DNA of 36,833 bases from Bradyrhizobium macuxiense (GCF_001542415.1 NZ_LNCU01000123.1:2347-39179); one strand, 5' to 3'. Shown: positions 1-8,467, numbered from the stretch's first letter. The notes: generated by a model from the letters alone, not told the origin. Numbers and translations are program-made.

Positions 1-166
1 CCCGCCGCTCGGCGCCCATCACGAGGTCGAGGTTGCGCAAGCCGACGTCGAAGTCGATGACCACGACGTTCTGTCCCGCTTGCGCGAGCGCAGCGCCAAG
101 CGCGGCGGTCGATGTCGTCTTTCCGACTCCGCCCTTTCCGGACGTCACGACCAAGACTTTGGCCAT
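1..166 (-). CDS. minD: Septum site-determining ATPase MinD, N-terminal part (cut by window edge)
   Basis: MinD is a membrane-associated ParA-type ATPase that recruits MinC and, with MinE, keeps the FtsZ ring at mid-cell. Only the first 55 codons are present. The protein opens MAKVLVVTSGKGGVGKTT, whose deviant Walker A motif (GKGGVGKT, about residues 10-17) is diagnostic of the MinD/ParA family, followed by VVIDFDVGLRNLDLVMGAERR, the MinD-specific stretch. The start at 166 is preceded by a purine-rich AGAAGGAG ribosome site. It lies 20 bases downstream of the minC stop, so the two are co-transcribed, and minE would be expected next beyond the left edge. Confidence 0.96.
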   Translation of the reverse strand, partial: MAKVLVVTSGKGGVGKTTSTAALGAALAQAGQNVVVIDFDVGLRNLDLVMGAERR

Positions 167-186
167 TCTCTTCTCCTTCTGGTCGA

Positions 187-882
187 TCAGTTCAATGGTG
201 TGATTCGCAGCATTTCGCCTTCGAGCCACGCCTGGGCGGGCCGATTGCGCAAGCTGTCGGAAATCTCTTCAGCGGTCTGGTAGTAGCCGTCGATGGCAAG
301 CAACTCGGCCTCGATCCTCTGGCAGAAGATCCGGGCCTCCGAGTTGCCGTTGATGCCGGCCATCGCGCGGCCGCGCAGCGTGCCGTAGACGTGGATCGAG
401 CCGCCGGCCACGATCTCGGCGCCGGAGCCGACCGAGCCGAGCACGGTGACGTCGCCCTCGGCGAAGACGATCGATTGACCGGAGCGGACCGGGCTTTCGA
501 GCAGAAGCGACGGAGACTTCGCCTTGGTCTTCGCCTGCGGCGGCGGTTCGACATGGGTTATGGCGCAGGCGCGCCCGCCGGTCAGCAGCGGCGGCAGGTT
601 GGCACCGAGCTTCGATTCGTCGACGCCCTCGATGCCGAGCACGCGGATATTGCGTTGATCAAGACTGCCGACGAGATGGGTGATCGCGGCGGAACTCAGA
701 TCCACTGCCGCGAGATCAAGCACCACAGGCTTCCCGGTGAAGAAGCCGGGCGAGCGCGCAAGCGTCGCATCGATCTCCTCGAGCCAGGAAACGATCGGCA
801 CCACGGGCGAGAAGACGAACGCAACGTAAGAACGGCCGCGCATGCGGACCTGTTGACGTGCTGCCTGTTGAGTAGCGTCCAT
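187..882 (-). CDS. minC: Septum formation inhibitor MinC
   Basis: MinC blocks FtsZ polymerisation away from mid-cell and is held at the membrane by MinD. The 231-residue length is normal. Residues about 15-105 resemble the MinC N-terminal FtsZ-inhibiting domain. A Pro/Lys-rich linker follows (about 110-125), then the C-terminal beta-helix domain (about 130-231) with the typical repeated glycines of VLGSVGSGAEIVAGGSIHVYG and the LRGRAMAG segment. It is the first gene of a leftward minC-minD unit. A CtrA-like site lies 51-65 bases upstream of the start, which suggests cell-cycle control. Confidence 0.95.
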   Translation of the reverse strand: MDATQQAARQQVRMRGRSYVAFVFSPVVPIVSWLEEIDATLARSPGFFTGKPVVLDLAAVDLSSAAITHLVGSLDQRNIRVLGIEGVDESKLGANLPPLLTGGRACAITHVEPPPQAKTKAKSPSLLLESPVRSGQSIVFAEGDVTVLGSVGSGAEIVAGGSIHVYGTLRGRAMAGINGNSEARIFCQRIEAELLAIDGYYQTAEEISDSLRNRPAQAWLEGEMLRITPLN

Positions 883-932
883 CGCCCCTGACTCGGTTGT
901 CTTGTCGAATGGTTAACAATCGGCATCCATGG

Positions 933-947
933 TTAACCAAAGGTTAA
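933..947 (-). promoter_or_regulatory. Candidate CtrA binding site upstream of minC
   Basis: The sequence TTAACCAAAGGTTAA fits the full CtrA consensus TTAA-N7-TTAA exactly, and it is also symmetric. A further TTAA half-site lies at 913-916. It sits 51-65 bases before the minC start in the non-coding stretch 883-1077. CtrA control of min genes is known in Sinorhizobium; here it is inferred from the motif only. Confidence 0.55.
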
Positions 948-1077
948 TACGGTCAGGGTTTTCACGGATTTTGGTTTGAGGATGTCCTCCAGCGATGCGA
1001 AGTCCTGATCGCACGTAGCAATCACGACACAACAGGCACGATCCCGGCTAGCGATGGATGAATGACCGGCGGGCGCC

Positions 1078-1332
1078 TCAGCGCCCTCGCACCGACTGCG
1101 ATCGCTCGGCCTGCACGGACGCATCGAACACCGCGCGGCACTGCGGTCTGAGCTGATCGACCTGTGACGCCATGCAGCTCTGGACCTTGCGACGGTTGGG
1201 GATGTAGGCCCCGCAGAGCCGCATGGCGTCGCCCATGCAGGCCTGGCGCTGAAGTGATTCGTTCGGACCGGACTGGGCCAGAGCGGGCGCGATCGTTGCG
1301 GCGAGCAGGACGAGGGCAAGACGAAGCTTCAT
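1078..1332 (-). CDS. Small secreted cysteine-containing protein of unknown function
   Basis: An 84-residue protein beginning with a clear Sec signal peptide (MKLRLALVLLAATIAPALA, cleavage expected before QSGP). The mature part has four cysteines in a spaced pattern: C-x7-C, then SC, then QLRPQC. This resembles the small Cys-rich periplasmic proteins common in Bradyrhizobium and relatives. The Cys pairs could form two disulfides. The start at 1332 is 12 bases after the stop of the broken TetR gene, so the two may once have formed one transcript. No function can be assigned. Confidence 0.75.
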   Translation of the reverse strand: MKLRLALVLLAATIAPALAQSGPNESLQRQACMGDAMRLCGAYIPNRRKVQSCMASQVDQLRPQCRAVFDASVQAERSQSVRGR

Positions 1333-1343
1333 GGGTCACTCTT

Positions 1344-2007
1344 TCACTGGTTGGTTGAGGTGTTGGTCGAGGCTGGATGCCTGCCGTGCCTGTTCGCGGG
1401 CCGCTCGTTGCCCACTTGCGCCGGCGGCAGGTGCAGAAAGGTCGCGATCGTGGTGTAGATCAGCCGGCTGCGCGCCGTTTCTGCTTCAATCGCGGGAGCC
1501 AGCCGCCCGAGCAGCATCGGGAACGCCGGCGTCAGGTTGAGCGCGGCATTGAGCAGCGCGAAGAACAGCGCGGGATGGCTGCTGCGGATGATACCGGCCT
1601 CGATGCCGGCCTCGAACAGCTCACGCACCGTCAGATAGGCCGGGCGCAGCAGCTTCTCGGTCACCAATGTGGACCGTTCCAGCGTCTCCGCGCCGTGCCG
1701 GACCACAAAAATCCTGACTTCGGGATAGGTGGCGTAGAAAGCGGCGATTCTGACCGTGACGTCGCGAAGCCGATCGGCCAGCGGACGGCCGGCACCGGTC
1801 GCGATCGCCTCGATCTCCGCCATCACGGCGTCGCGATCGCAACAGCCCGGTCGAGGCAAGCTTCCCACAGTGCGGCCTTGTTGCCGAAATGGACGCGAAC
1901 CGGTTCGGGCTGACGGCGGCGACGCTGCGCAGGTCAGCGCCATCGAAACCGAGCCCCCCGAAGGCCTCGGTCGCCGCAACCAGGAGGGCCTGGCAGCCGT
2001 CGGGCAT
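1344..2007 (-). pseudogene. TetR/AcrR family regulator broken by two single-base frameshifts
   Basis: Three reading frames are needed to read one TetR protein. From ATG 2007 the frame gives the first HTH helices (ALLVAATEAFGGLGFDGADL, then RSVAAVSPN). Near 1901-1903 one base is missing, and the next frame supplies the classic VRVHFGNKAALWEACLDRAV recognition segment. Near 1838-1842 a second base is missing, and the third frame supplies the ligand-binding domain (AVMAEIEAIA onward, with AAFYATYPEVRIFVVRHGAE). Both lesions fit 1-nt deletions within about 65 bases, inside the DNA-binding domain, so no functional repressor should be made unless these are sequence errors. The last 20 or so residues are also unlike the family. 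Confidence 0.75.
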
Positions 2008-2187
2008 GTCGTTTCTGCGGCGTCCTCAGGGCCGGGAGACCGGCGCCGCCGTGGTTTTGCGATCGAGCCTTGCAAGAGGCGCTGGCACGGAAGTCCAGCC
2101 CCCATAATTCGCGTTAAATCAATTAGTTATGCCTCATTCCGCCCTGATATGGCGCGCTGTCAGTTTCGACTTGGCCCAGGCCGCAAC

Positions 2188-2215
2188 AAAAAAGCCGGCG
2201 CCCATCGGCGCCGGC
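2188..2215 (-). terminator. Rho-independent terminator of pstS
   Basis: A perfect 9-bp stem (GCCGGCGCC / GGCGCCGGC, 2194-2202 with 2207-2215) and a 4-base loop are followed on the minus strand by a run of six T (A tract at 2188-2193). It lies 29 bases after the pstS stop and shows that pstS ends its transcript here. Confidence 0.9.
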
Positions 2216-2243
2216 CCCATGCAATTGTGAGTTTGCGAAGAGC

Positions 2244-3254
2244 TTAGCTCTTCACGTCAGCCGACCAAGTCTTCTCGATCTGCTTGACGACGCTGTCAGG
2301 CATCGGGATGTAGTCGAGGTCTTCGGCACTCTTGGCGCCCTTCTCGAAAGCGAACTTGAAGAACTTGAGCGCTTCCTTCGAGGCCGCCTTGTCGGTCGCA
2401 TCCTTGTGCAACAGGATGAAAGTCGAAGCGACGATCGGCCACGACTTGTCACCGGGCTGATCGGTGAGGATCAGGTAGTAGCCGGGCGCGTTGGTCCAGT
2501 CAGCGTTCGAGGCGGCAGCCTGAAACGCTTCGTTGGTCGGCTGAACGGTCTTCCCGGCCTTGTTGATCAGTGCCGTATAGGTCAGCTTGTTCTGCTTGGC
2601 ATAGGCATACTCGACATAGCCGATCGAGTTCTTGGCCTGGGCGATGTTACCTGCAACGCCCTCGTTGCCCTTGGCGCCGACGCCGACCGGCCACTCGACC
2701 GCCGTGCCAGAACCGACCTTGCTTTTCCAGTCCGGGCTGACCTTGCTCAGATAGTCCGTGAAGTTGAAGGTCGTTCCCGAACCGTCGGCACGGTGGACAA
2801 CCGAAATGGCCTCCGAAGGCAGCTTCGCATTCGGATTGAGCTTCTTGATCGCCGCGTCATCCCACTTGGTGATCTTGCCGAGGAAAATGCTGGCGAGCGT
2901 CGGACCGTCGAGGACAAGATCGCCGGCCTTCACTCCGTCGATGTTCACCACCGGAACGATCGCGCCCATGATCATTGGCCACTGAGCGAGACCGTCCTTC
3001 TGCAGCTGATCGGACTTCAACGGGGCGTCGGTCGCACCGAAGGTCACGGTGTTGGCTTGAATCTGCTTGATGCCGGCACCCGAACCGATCGACTGGTAGT
3101 TCACGCCATTGCCCGTATCTTTCTTGTAGGAGTCGGCCCACTTGGACAGGACGGGGAAAATGAACGTTGAGCCGGCGCCGGTAATGTCGGCCGCGAAGCT
3201 CGGCGTAGCCATGGCCACCAGACTGGCGGCCAGGATTGTCTTGACGAATTTCAT
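2244..3254 (-). CDS. pstS: Phosphate ABC transporter substrate-binding protein PstS
   Basis: This periplasmic protein binds inorganic phosphate for the high-affinity Pst transporter. The start chosen at 3254 gives 336 residues, the usual length, with a signal peptide MKFVKTILAASLVAMATPSFA. It has GGAG at the right distance; an upstream in-frame start at 3350 would run through the Pho box. Family hallmarks are the ITGAGSTFIFPVLSKWADSY opening, the SIGSGAGIKQI and HRADGSGTTFNFTDYL phosphate-contact segments, and the C-terminal EDLDYIPMPDSVV. The gene stands alone: a Pho box lies upstream, a strong terminator directly follows, and no pstC, pstA, pstB or phoU is adjacent. It either serves a Pst permease encoded elsewhere or is an extra binding protein. 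Confidence 0.95.
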   Translation of the reverse strand: MKFVKTILAASLVAMATPSFAADITGAGSTFIFPVLSKWADSYKKDTGNGVNYQSIGSGAGIKQIQANTVTFGATDAPLKSDQLQKDGLAQWPMIMGAIVPVVNIDGVKAGDLVLDGPTLASIFLGKITKWDDAAIKKLNPNAKLPSEAISVVHRADGSGTTFNFTDYLSKVSPDWKSKVGSGTAVEWPVGVGAKGNEGVAGNIAQAKNSIGYVEYAYAKQNKLTYTALINKAGKTVQPTNEAFQAAASNADWTNAPGYYLILTDQPGDKSWPIVASTFILLHKDATDKAASKEALKFFKFAFEKGAKSAEDLDYIPMPDSVVKQIEKTWSADVKS

Positions 3255-3332
3255 GCTGATCTCCGTGGAAAACGCGAGAAGCCCGCGTGTTGGATGCTCT
3301 CGTAAACGGCGGCATGGTTCTTTCGAATGCTC

Positions 3333-3350
3333 GTGACAATTGGATGACAA
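3333..3350 (-). promoter_or_regulatory. Pho box upstream of pstS
   Basis: On the minus strand the sequence TTGTCATCCAATTGTCAC has two TGTCA direct repeats spaced exactly 11 bp, as in the PhoB consensus CTGTCAT-N4-CTGTCAY. It lies 79-96 bases before the pstS start. This indicates PhoB-activated expression under phosphate limitation. Confidence 0.8.
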
Positions 3351-4021
3351 ATGCGCATGACCTTCGGCTTACTTCGAAAGTTCGAAAAACGGAGAGATTT
3401 ATAGAGCGTCCAGAATGGGATCGCCCTGCTTGCCTTGATGTTGGCGAATTTGACGATCAGCCACCGCTCGCCGCCCGATATCACTGCCGCACTGAATCCG
3501 ATGTTCGATCGCGCAAGGGTCACCGCGTACATCACGCATTGATGCGCGCTCAGTGAAGCGTCGGCTGCACTGAGGTCCCGATCGCGCATTCGCAGACTTG
3601 CGACGTCCGTCAAAACGCGGCGCGCAATCTTTCGTACCGGCTCAAACCACCATCCGAGTCGCAGCAGGGAGACCGCGGCCAACACCGGCCACGGCAGCGG
3701 GAATATATTGAGCAATCGCCCGCCGAGAATCTGCGGCGACCCCGGCCGCTAGATCATCATGTCGTTCGTGCGCGCTTCTTCGCCGCGATGCAGGTCGTGG
3801 TCAGCAAGGCGCGCCGGCATGGACAGGAGCCTGCCTGCACCGAGCAGCGCCGGCGTACTGGCGAAGGCGCTGAACGCAACGCCGGTCGGCGTCATGCACA
3901 CATGCTCGGCCGGCGGCGCCGCCAGGGTCACGCGACTCCGTACTCTTACGGGATCATTTATCATGCTTACGCCCCATTGAACCGTGCACACTCCGCTCCG
4001 GGACAGAGGGTGGAGTGCGTT
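3351..4021. other. Intergenic stretch without a convincing gene
   Basis: Open frames occur here on both strands, but none has a recognisable domain or good start. A minus-strand frame (3749-3964, 71 residues) and an overlapping plus-strand frame (3759-3980, 73 residues) both show GC-rich codons, so neither can be preferred. No tRNA, repeat or insertion-sequence end was recognised. Confidence 0.4.
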
Positions 4022-4186
4022 ATGCCGGCGGATGCCAAACCATCTCCGGAGGCCGTGACGTATTCGTGCGAAGCCTGCGGAAATCAAATGACCTTCCTGG
4101 CTGCCTTGCCCAAAACGGCGAGGCACGAGGCCGTTCGCATCTTCCGTTGCTATGCCTGCAACGCGGTCAGGACTGAGCGTAGCTGA
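4022..4186 (+). CDS. Small zinc-ribbon-like protein
   Basis: A 54-residue protein with two CxxC knuckles: CEAC at about residues 16-19 and CYAC at about 43-46. They are separated by 23 residues, the geometry of a treble-clef or zinc-ribbon fold. The start at 4022 is preceded by GGTGGAG at a normal distance. Longer in-frame starts (from 3788) add a low-complexity Arg-rich segment and lack support. Such mini zinc ribbons occur widely in Bradyrhizobium without assigned function. The RND pump gene that follows is more than 400 bases away, so they are probably separate units. Confidence 0.6.
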   Translation: MPADAKPSPEAVTYSCEACGNQMTFLAALPKTARHEAVRIFRCYACNAVRTERS

Positions 4187-4613
4187 AGCTCAGCCTCATG
4201 GGCTGACCCGGTCAGATATGCATCGAGAGCTTGCGTCAGGGTTGCTTACACTTAGCCATGCAAAATCGCCGTAGCGGACGCCGGCGACGAACCCGGTTGC
4301 GACTGCTCCCCACGCCCTCATCGGACAGCAAGGCGGACGTGTCCTGGTGGGTTTCTCTGCCCCGCAGTGTTTTTTCGCGCTCGCGAAGACGAGCGTTGAA
4401 CCAAGGTCTAACCTGCAGCGTTGGCTTTCCGTTCGCATACGAACGCAAACTGACTAAGCTTGCAGGCAACAACGCCGGCTTCAGGACCATCGAAGGCCCG
4501 AGGCGCCAAGAAAATCAAGGTCTTCAAGGAAACGCACATTCGCGCTCGACAGGAGGGCGCGGCTCCGATCGGTTGAAGGAGAAGATGCGCTGGCCATCCG
4601 ATGGTTTCAGGGC
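4187..4613. other. Non-coding region upstream of the RND pump gene
   Basis: Several short overlapping frames run on both strands, but none has a recognisable product. In particular, no remnant of a membrane-fusion (adaptor) protein, the usual upstream partner of an RND permease, could be read here. The pump promoter presumably lies in this stretch. Confidence 0.4.
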
Positions 4614-7600
4614 ATGAACAACAGCATTTCTTCCCCATTCATCCGCTATCCGATCGGGACCTCGCTCTTGATGGCGGGCATCCTGTTCGTCGGGCTCGTC
4701 GCCTACCCCCTGTTGCCGGTGGCGCCGCTGCCGCAGGTCGACTTTCCGACTATCCAGATCTCCGCGAGTCTGCCCGGCGGCAGCCCGGAGACGATGGCCT
4801 CCTCCGTCGCCCAGCCGCTCGAGCGCCAGTTCGCGCAGATCCCCGGGATCGCGCAGATGACGTCGACCAGTTCGCTCGGCTCCACGTCGGTGACCATCCA
4901 GTTCGACCTCGACCGCAAGATCGACGCGGCCGCCAGCGATGTGCAGGCCGCGATCAACGCGGCCAGCGGACAGTTGCCGAAGAACCTGCCGTCGCCGCCG
5001 ACCTATCGCAAGGTCAACCCCGCCGATTCGCCGATCATGATCCTGTCGGCGACCTCGGACACGCTGCCGCTGACCACCGTGAGCGACCGCACCGACGCCG
5101 AGCTCGCACAGCAGATCAGCCAGATCTCCGGCGTCGCCCAGGTCTTTGTCGGCGGCCAGCAAAAGCCGTCGGTACGCGTCCAGATCGACCCCGCGAAGCT
5201 CGTCGCCAAGGGCCTGTCGCTGGAGGACGTCCGCGCCGAGCTCGCGCTCGCGACGACCGATAGCCCGAAAGGCAATATCGACGGCGATCGGCGCGCGTTC
5301 ACGATCTACGCCAACGACCAGCTCACGCAGGCAAAGCCGTGGAACGACGTCATCATCGCCTATCGCAACGGCGCGCCGTTGCGGGTCCGTGACATCGGCG
5401 AGGCAGTGGATGGCCCGGAGGACATGAAGACCGCGGCCTGGGCCGACGGCCAGCGCGGCGTGTTCCTCGTCATCTTCAAGCAGCCCGGCGCCAATGTGAT
5501 CGACACCGTCGACCGCATCAAGGCGGAGTTGCCGCGGCTGATCGCGGGAATTCCGCCGACCATCAATATCAAGATCATCAGTGACCGCACCCTGACCATC
5601 CGCGCCGCGGTCGAGGATGTGCAGATCACGCTCATGATCACCATTGCGCTGGTGGTGATGGTGATCTTCCTGTTCCTGCGCAGCTTCTGGGCGACCATCA
5701 TCCCGAGCATCACGGTGCCGCTGGCGCTGCTCGGCGCCTGCTCGCTGATGTGGGTGTTCGGCTATTCGCTGGACAATCTTTCGCTGATGGCATTGACGAT
5801 CGCGGTCGGCTTCGTGGTCGACGATGCGATCGTGATGCTCGAAAACATCACGCGTTACGTGGAAAAGGGCGAGCAGCCGATGGCCGCCGCCTACAAGGGC
5901 GCCAGCGAAATCGGTTTCACGATCGTCTCGATCAGCGTCTCGCTGGTCGCCGTGCTGATTCCGCTTCTGCTGATGGGCGGCATCATCGGACGGCTGTTCC
6001 GAGAATTCGCCGTCACGTTGTCGATGGCAATCTTCGTATCGCTCGTGGTCTCGCTGACGCTGACGCCGATGATGGCCTCGCGCTTCCTGCGCGCCGATCA
6101 CGAGGTCAAGCACGGCCGCTTCTATCAGTGGAGCGAGCGGATGTTCAACGGCCTGCTCCACGCCTATGAGCGAGGCCTCGATCTGGCGCTGCGACACAGC
6201 CTGACCACGCTCTGCGTCTTCTTCGCGACGGTTGCGCTCTCGGTCTATCTCTTCGTCATCATCCCCAAGGGCTTCTTCCCGCAGCAGGACAACGGCTTCC
6301 TCACCGCCGTATCCGAAATGCCACAGGACATCTCGTTTGGCGAGATGAAGCGGCGGCAGGAGGAACTCAGCCGGATCGTCCAGGCCGACCCCGCGGTCTC
6401 CTCGATCGCGATGTTCATCGGCGGCGGCGGCACGGCGCTGAATTCCGGCCGTATGTACATCACCTTGAAGCCGCGCGAGGAGCGCGACGTCGACGCGCAG
6501 CAGATCATCGCGCGGCTCCGTCCCAAGCTCGACAAGGTCATCGGCGCCCGCCTGTTCATGCAGGCCTCGCAGGACGTGCGGCTCGGCGGTCGCGCAACGC
6601 GGACGCAGTTCGAATATACCTTGCAGGACGCCAATCTCGGCGAGCTGAACGAATGGGCGCCGAAGGTCCTGGCGAAGATGAAGACGCTGCCCGAGTTGCG
6701 CGACGTCGCCACCGACCAGCAGACCGAGGGCACCACAGTCCAGCTCACGATCAACCGCGACAAGGCCGCGCGCTTCGGCATCCAGCCGCAACTGATCGAC
6801 GACACGCTCTATGACGCCTTCGGACAGCGTCAGGTCGCGCAGTATTTCACACAGACGAACAGCTATCACGTGATCCTGGAGATCACGCCCGAACTGCAGG
6901 GCAAGATCGACACGCTCAACAAGATCTATCTCAAGTCACCGTTGACGGGAGACGAGGTGCCGCTGTCGACGTTCGCCACATGGACCGACGTCCCGGTGCG
7001 GCCGCTCGCGATCGCCCATCAGGGGCAGTTTCCGGCCGTGACGATCAGCTTCAACCTCGCTCAGGACGTGGCGCTGGGACAGGCCACCAGCGCGGTGCAA
7101 CGCGCCGTCGCGGATATGGGCATGCCCGGCACGCTTGCGACGAGCTTCCAGGGGACCGCGCAGGCGTTCCAGCAATCGCTCAGCACGGTACCGATGCTGA
7201 TCGTGGCCGCGCTGATCGTGGTGTATCTGATCCTCGGCGTGCTCTATGAGAGCTACATCCACCCGCTGACCATTCTCTCCACACTACCGTCCGCCGGCGT
7301 CGGCGCGATTGCGATCCTGATGGCGTTCGGATTCGATTTCAGCCTGATCGCGCTGATCGGAATCATCCTGCTGATCGGTATCGTCAAGAAGAACGGCATC
7401 ATGATGGTGGATTTTGCGATCGCCGCCGAGCGCGAACGGCATCTGACGCCGCGGCAGTCGATCCGCGAGGCCGCGCTGCTTCGTTTCCGTCCGATCATGA
7501 TGACGACGATGGCAGCCCTGCTCGGCGGCGTCCCGTTGATGCTCGGCACCGGGACCGGCGCGGAGATCCGTCAGCCGCTCGGCTATGCGATGGTCGGCGG

Positions 7601-7745
7601 CCTCTTGGTGAGCCAGGCGCTGACGCTGTTCACGACGCCCGTCGTCTATCTTTATCTCGACCGCCTCTCCAACTTCCTTTCGGACAGGGTCCAGGGCAAG
7701 CCGCGCGAGGAGACGGAGGATCGATTGAAGGATGCCGCGGAGTAA
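4614..7745 (+). CDS. RND efflux permease, MdtB/MdtC-like (HAE-1 family)
   Basis: An inner-membrane proton-driven multidrug exporter of the resistance-nodulation-division class. Its 1043 residues match the family (about 1025-1050). The N-terminal TM1, the porter segment LPQVDFPTIQISASLPGGSPE and the SPPTYRKVNPADSPIMILS stretch are typical of MdtB/MdtC. The TM4 proton-relay pair Asp-Asp is at about 403-404 (VGFVVDDAIVMLEN), and the TM10 lysine is in GIVKKNGIMMVDFA. The C-terminal half repeats the fold. No adaptor (MdtA-like) or outer-membrane channel gene is adjacent, which is unusual: the pump must borrow them or work with a partner encoded elsewhere. The ATG at 4614 lacks a strong ribosome site, but the family N-terminus supports it. 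Confidence 0.93.
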   Translation: MNNSISSPFIRYPIGTSLLMAGILFVGLVAYPLLPVAPLPQVDFPTIQISASLPGGSPETMASSVAQPLERQFAQIPGIAQMTSTSSLGSTSVTIQFDLDRKIDAAASDVQAAINAASGQLPKNLPSPPTYRKVNPADSPIMILSATSDTLPLTTVSDRTDAELAQQISQISGVAQVFVGGQQKPSVRVQIDPAKLVAKGLSLEDVRAELALATTDSPKGNIDGDRRAFTIYANDQLTQAKPWNDVIIAYRNGAPLRVRDIGEAVDGPEDMKTAAWADGQRGVFLVIFKQPGANVIDTVDRIKAELPRLIAGIPPTINIKIISDRTLTIRAAVEDVQITLMITIALVVMVIFLFLRSFWATIIPSITVPLALLGACSLMWVFGYSLDNLSLMALTIAVGFVVDDAIVMLENITRYVEKGEQPMAAAYKGASEIGFTIVSISVSLVAVLIPLLLMGGIIGRLFREFAVTLSMAIFVSLVVSLTLTPMMASRFLRADHEVKHGRFYQWSERMFNGLLHAYERGLDLALRHSLTTLCVFFATVALSVYLFVIIPKGFFPQQDNGFLTAVSEMPQDISFGEMKRRQEELSRIVQADPAVSSIAMFIGGGGTALNSGRMYITLKPREERDVDAQQIIARLRPKLDKVIGARLFMQASQDVRLGGRATRTQFEYTLQDANLGELNEWAPKVLAKMKTLPELRDVATDQQTEGTTVQLTINRDKAARFGIQPQLIDDTLYDAFGQRQVAQYFTQTNSYHVILEITPELQGKIDTLNKIYLKSPLTGDEVPLSTFATWTDVPVRPLAIAHQGQFPAVTISFNLAQDVALGQATSAVQRAVADMGMPGTLATSFQGTAQAFQQSLSTVPMLIVAALIVVYLILGVLYESYIHPLTILSTLPSAGVGAIAILMAFGFDFSLIALIGIILLIGIVKKNGIMMVDFAIAAERERHLTPRQSIREAALLRFRPIMMTTMAALLGGVPLMLGTGTGAEIRQPLGYAMVGGLLVSQALTLFTTPVVYLYLDRLSNFLSDRVQGKPREETEDRLKDAAE

Positions 7746-7767
7746 CGCGATCACACTCAATCGCGGA

Positions 7768-7796
7768 CGATAGCGCCGGGTCGGACGGCGCTATCG
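7768..7796 (+). terminator. Hairpin after the RND pump gene, probable terminator
   Basis: A perfect 11-bp stem (CGATAGCGCCG / CGGCGCTATCG) with a 7-base loop begins 23 bases after the pump stop codon. There is no T run behind it, so termination may be weak or Rho-assisted. It could also serve the leftward small gene at 7813-7926. Confidence 0.6.
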
Positions 7797-7812
7797 CGTA
7801 AGCTTGTGCGCC

Positions 7813-7926
7813 TTACGGCTGCGACGACACAGCCGCACTCGGCAGCGGCGCAAATTGCATCCCGGCAACGGCGGAGCCGGCGTATGCGATGGCGATCAAC
7901 ATCATGATGCGAATTGCGACGAACAT
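7813..7926 (-). CDS. Very small exported peptide, unknown function
   Basis: This frame encodes 37 residues that look like a signal peptide followed by a short tail: a hydrophobic core IMMLIAIAYAGSAVA, then GMQFAPLPSAAVSSQP. The ATG at 7926 has a good AGAGGGA ribosome site. The size is below most gene-calling limits. It may be a short membrane or secreted peptide, or chance; no relative is recognised. Confidence 0.4.
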   Translation of the reverse strand: MFVAIRIMMLIAIAYAGSAVAGMQFAPLPSAAVSSQP

Positions 7927-8170
7927 GCGCTTCCCTCTTGTTCTCGTCTTTGTCTCAGCATCGCAGAGACTCATTGCCAGCAAGTGAGAGAAGCTGGTTG
8001 TCAGTAGCTTTACGGCCTTGGTGAGCGAGAGGTTTACGGATCGCGTTGACAAACCGGAACCGGGTTCACGCGACGAGAACGGTGTTGAGAAATCGATCCG
8101 GGAGTTAAACGCGCGGTTCAGCGCCACCTGCGCAGTGTCGAACGATACAGCCAGGAAGGCGCAAATCATT

Positions 8171-8467
8171 ATGCCAATCGTGCGATATTCGCTTGTTCCC
8201 GCATCGGCGCTGCTCGCTTCTTTGTTTGTTTACGATGCTTGCTTCGGCCACGTTAACGATCCGACGTCTCCAGCCGGCGTGATCGCGCTACGCTGGCCGG
8301 AAACCGACGCATTTCGCTTAACCGTGAATGCGGATCATGCGGTGCCTGCCGCAATGACCCCTGCCGCACGCGTTAGGGAAACGTTTGCGATGTTTCTGCC
8401 CGGCGACTACCGGCGCATGCACGACACGACCCGGTCGCCGGCGGCCGCAGTAGGCCGGCAGGGGTAA
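8171..8467 (+). CDS. Hypothetical membrane-anchored small protein
   Basis: A 98-residue protein with one N-terminal hydrophobic segment (about residues 4-20, YSLVPASALLASLFVYDA) and a polar remainder. It resembles a rhizobial group of short proteins that start M-x-I-V-R-Y with an Ala/Leu-rich anchor and contain an R-x-x-x-P-E-x segment. The start at 8171 has AGGAAGG upstream. A longer in-frame start at 8018 would add a charged, non-conserved leader before the anchor and is less likely. The function is unknown. It is divergent from the small peptide gene at 7813-7926. Confidence 0.55.
   Translation: MPIVRYSLVPASALLASLFVYDACFGHVNDPTSPAGVIALRWPETDAFRLTVNADHAVPAAMTPAARVRETFAMFLPGDYRRMHDTTRSPAAAVGRQG

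Noticed and set aside
3251..3715. A 154-residue minus-strand frame upstream of pstS
   Set aside because: It runs through the Pho box and into the pstS start, and has no recognisable domain. The regulatory reading explains the region better.
3749..3980. Overlapping small frames on both strands (71 and 73 residues)
   Set aside because: Codon use is similar on both strands and neither has a strong start or known motif, so no gene is called.
4524..6869. A 781-residue open frame on the minus strand opposite the RND pump
   Set aside because: It is rich in Arg/Asp/His with no membrane segments or known domain, typical of the antisense frame of a GC-rich gene. The plus-strand RND protein is unambiguous.
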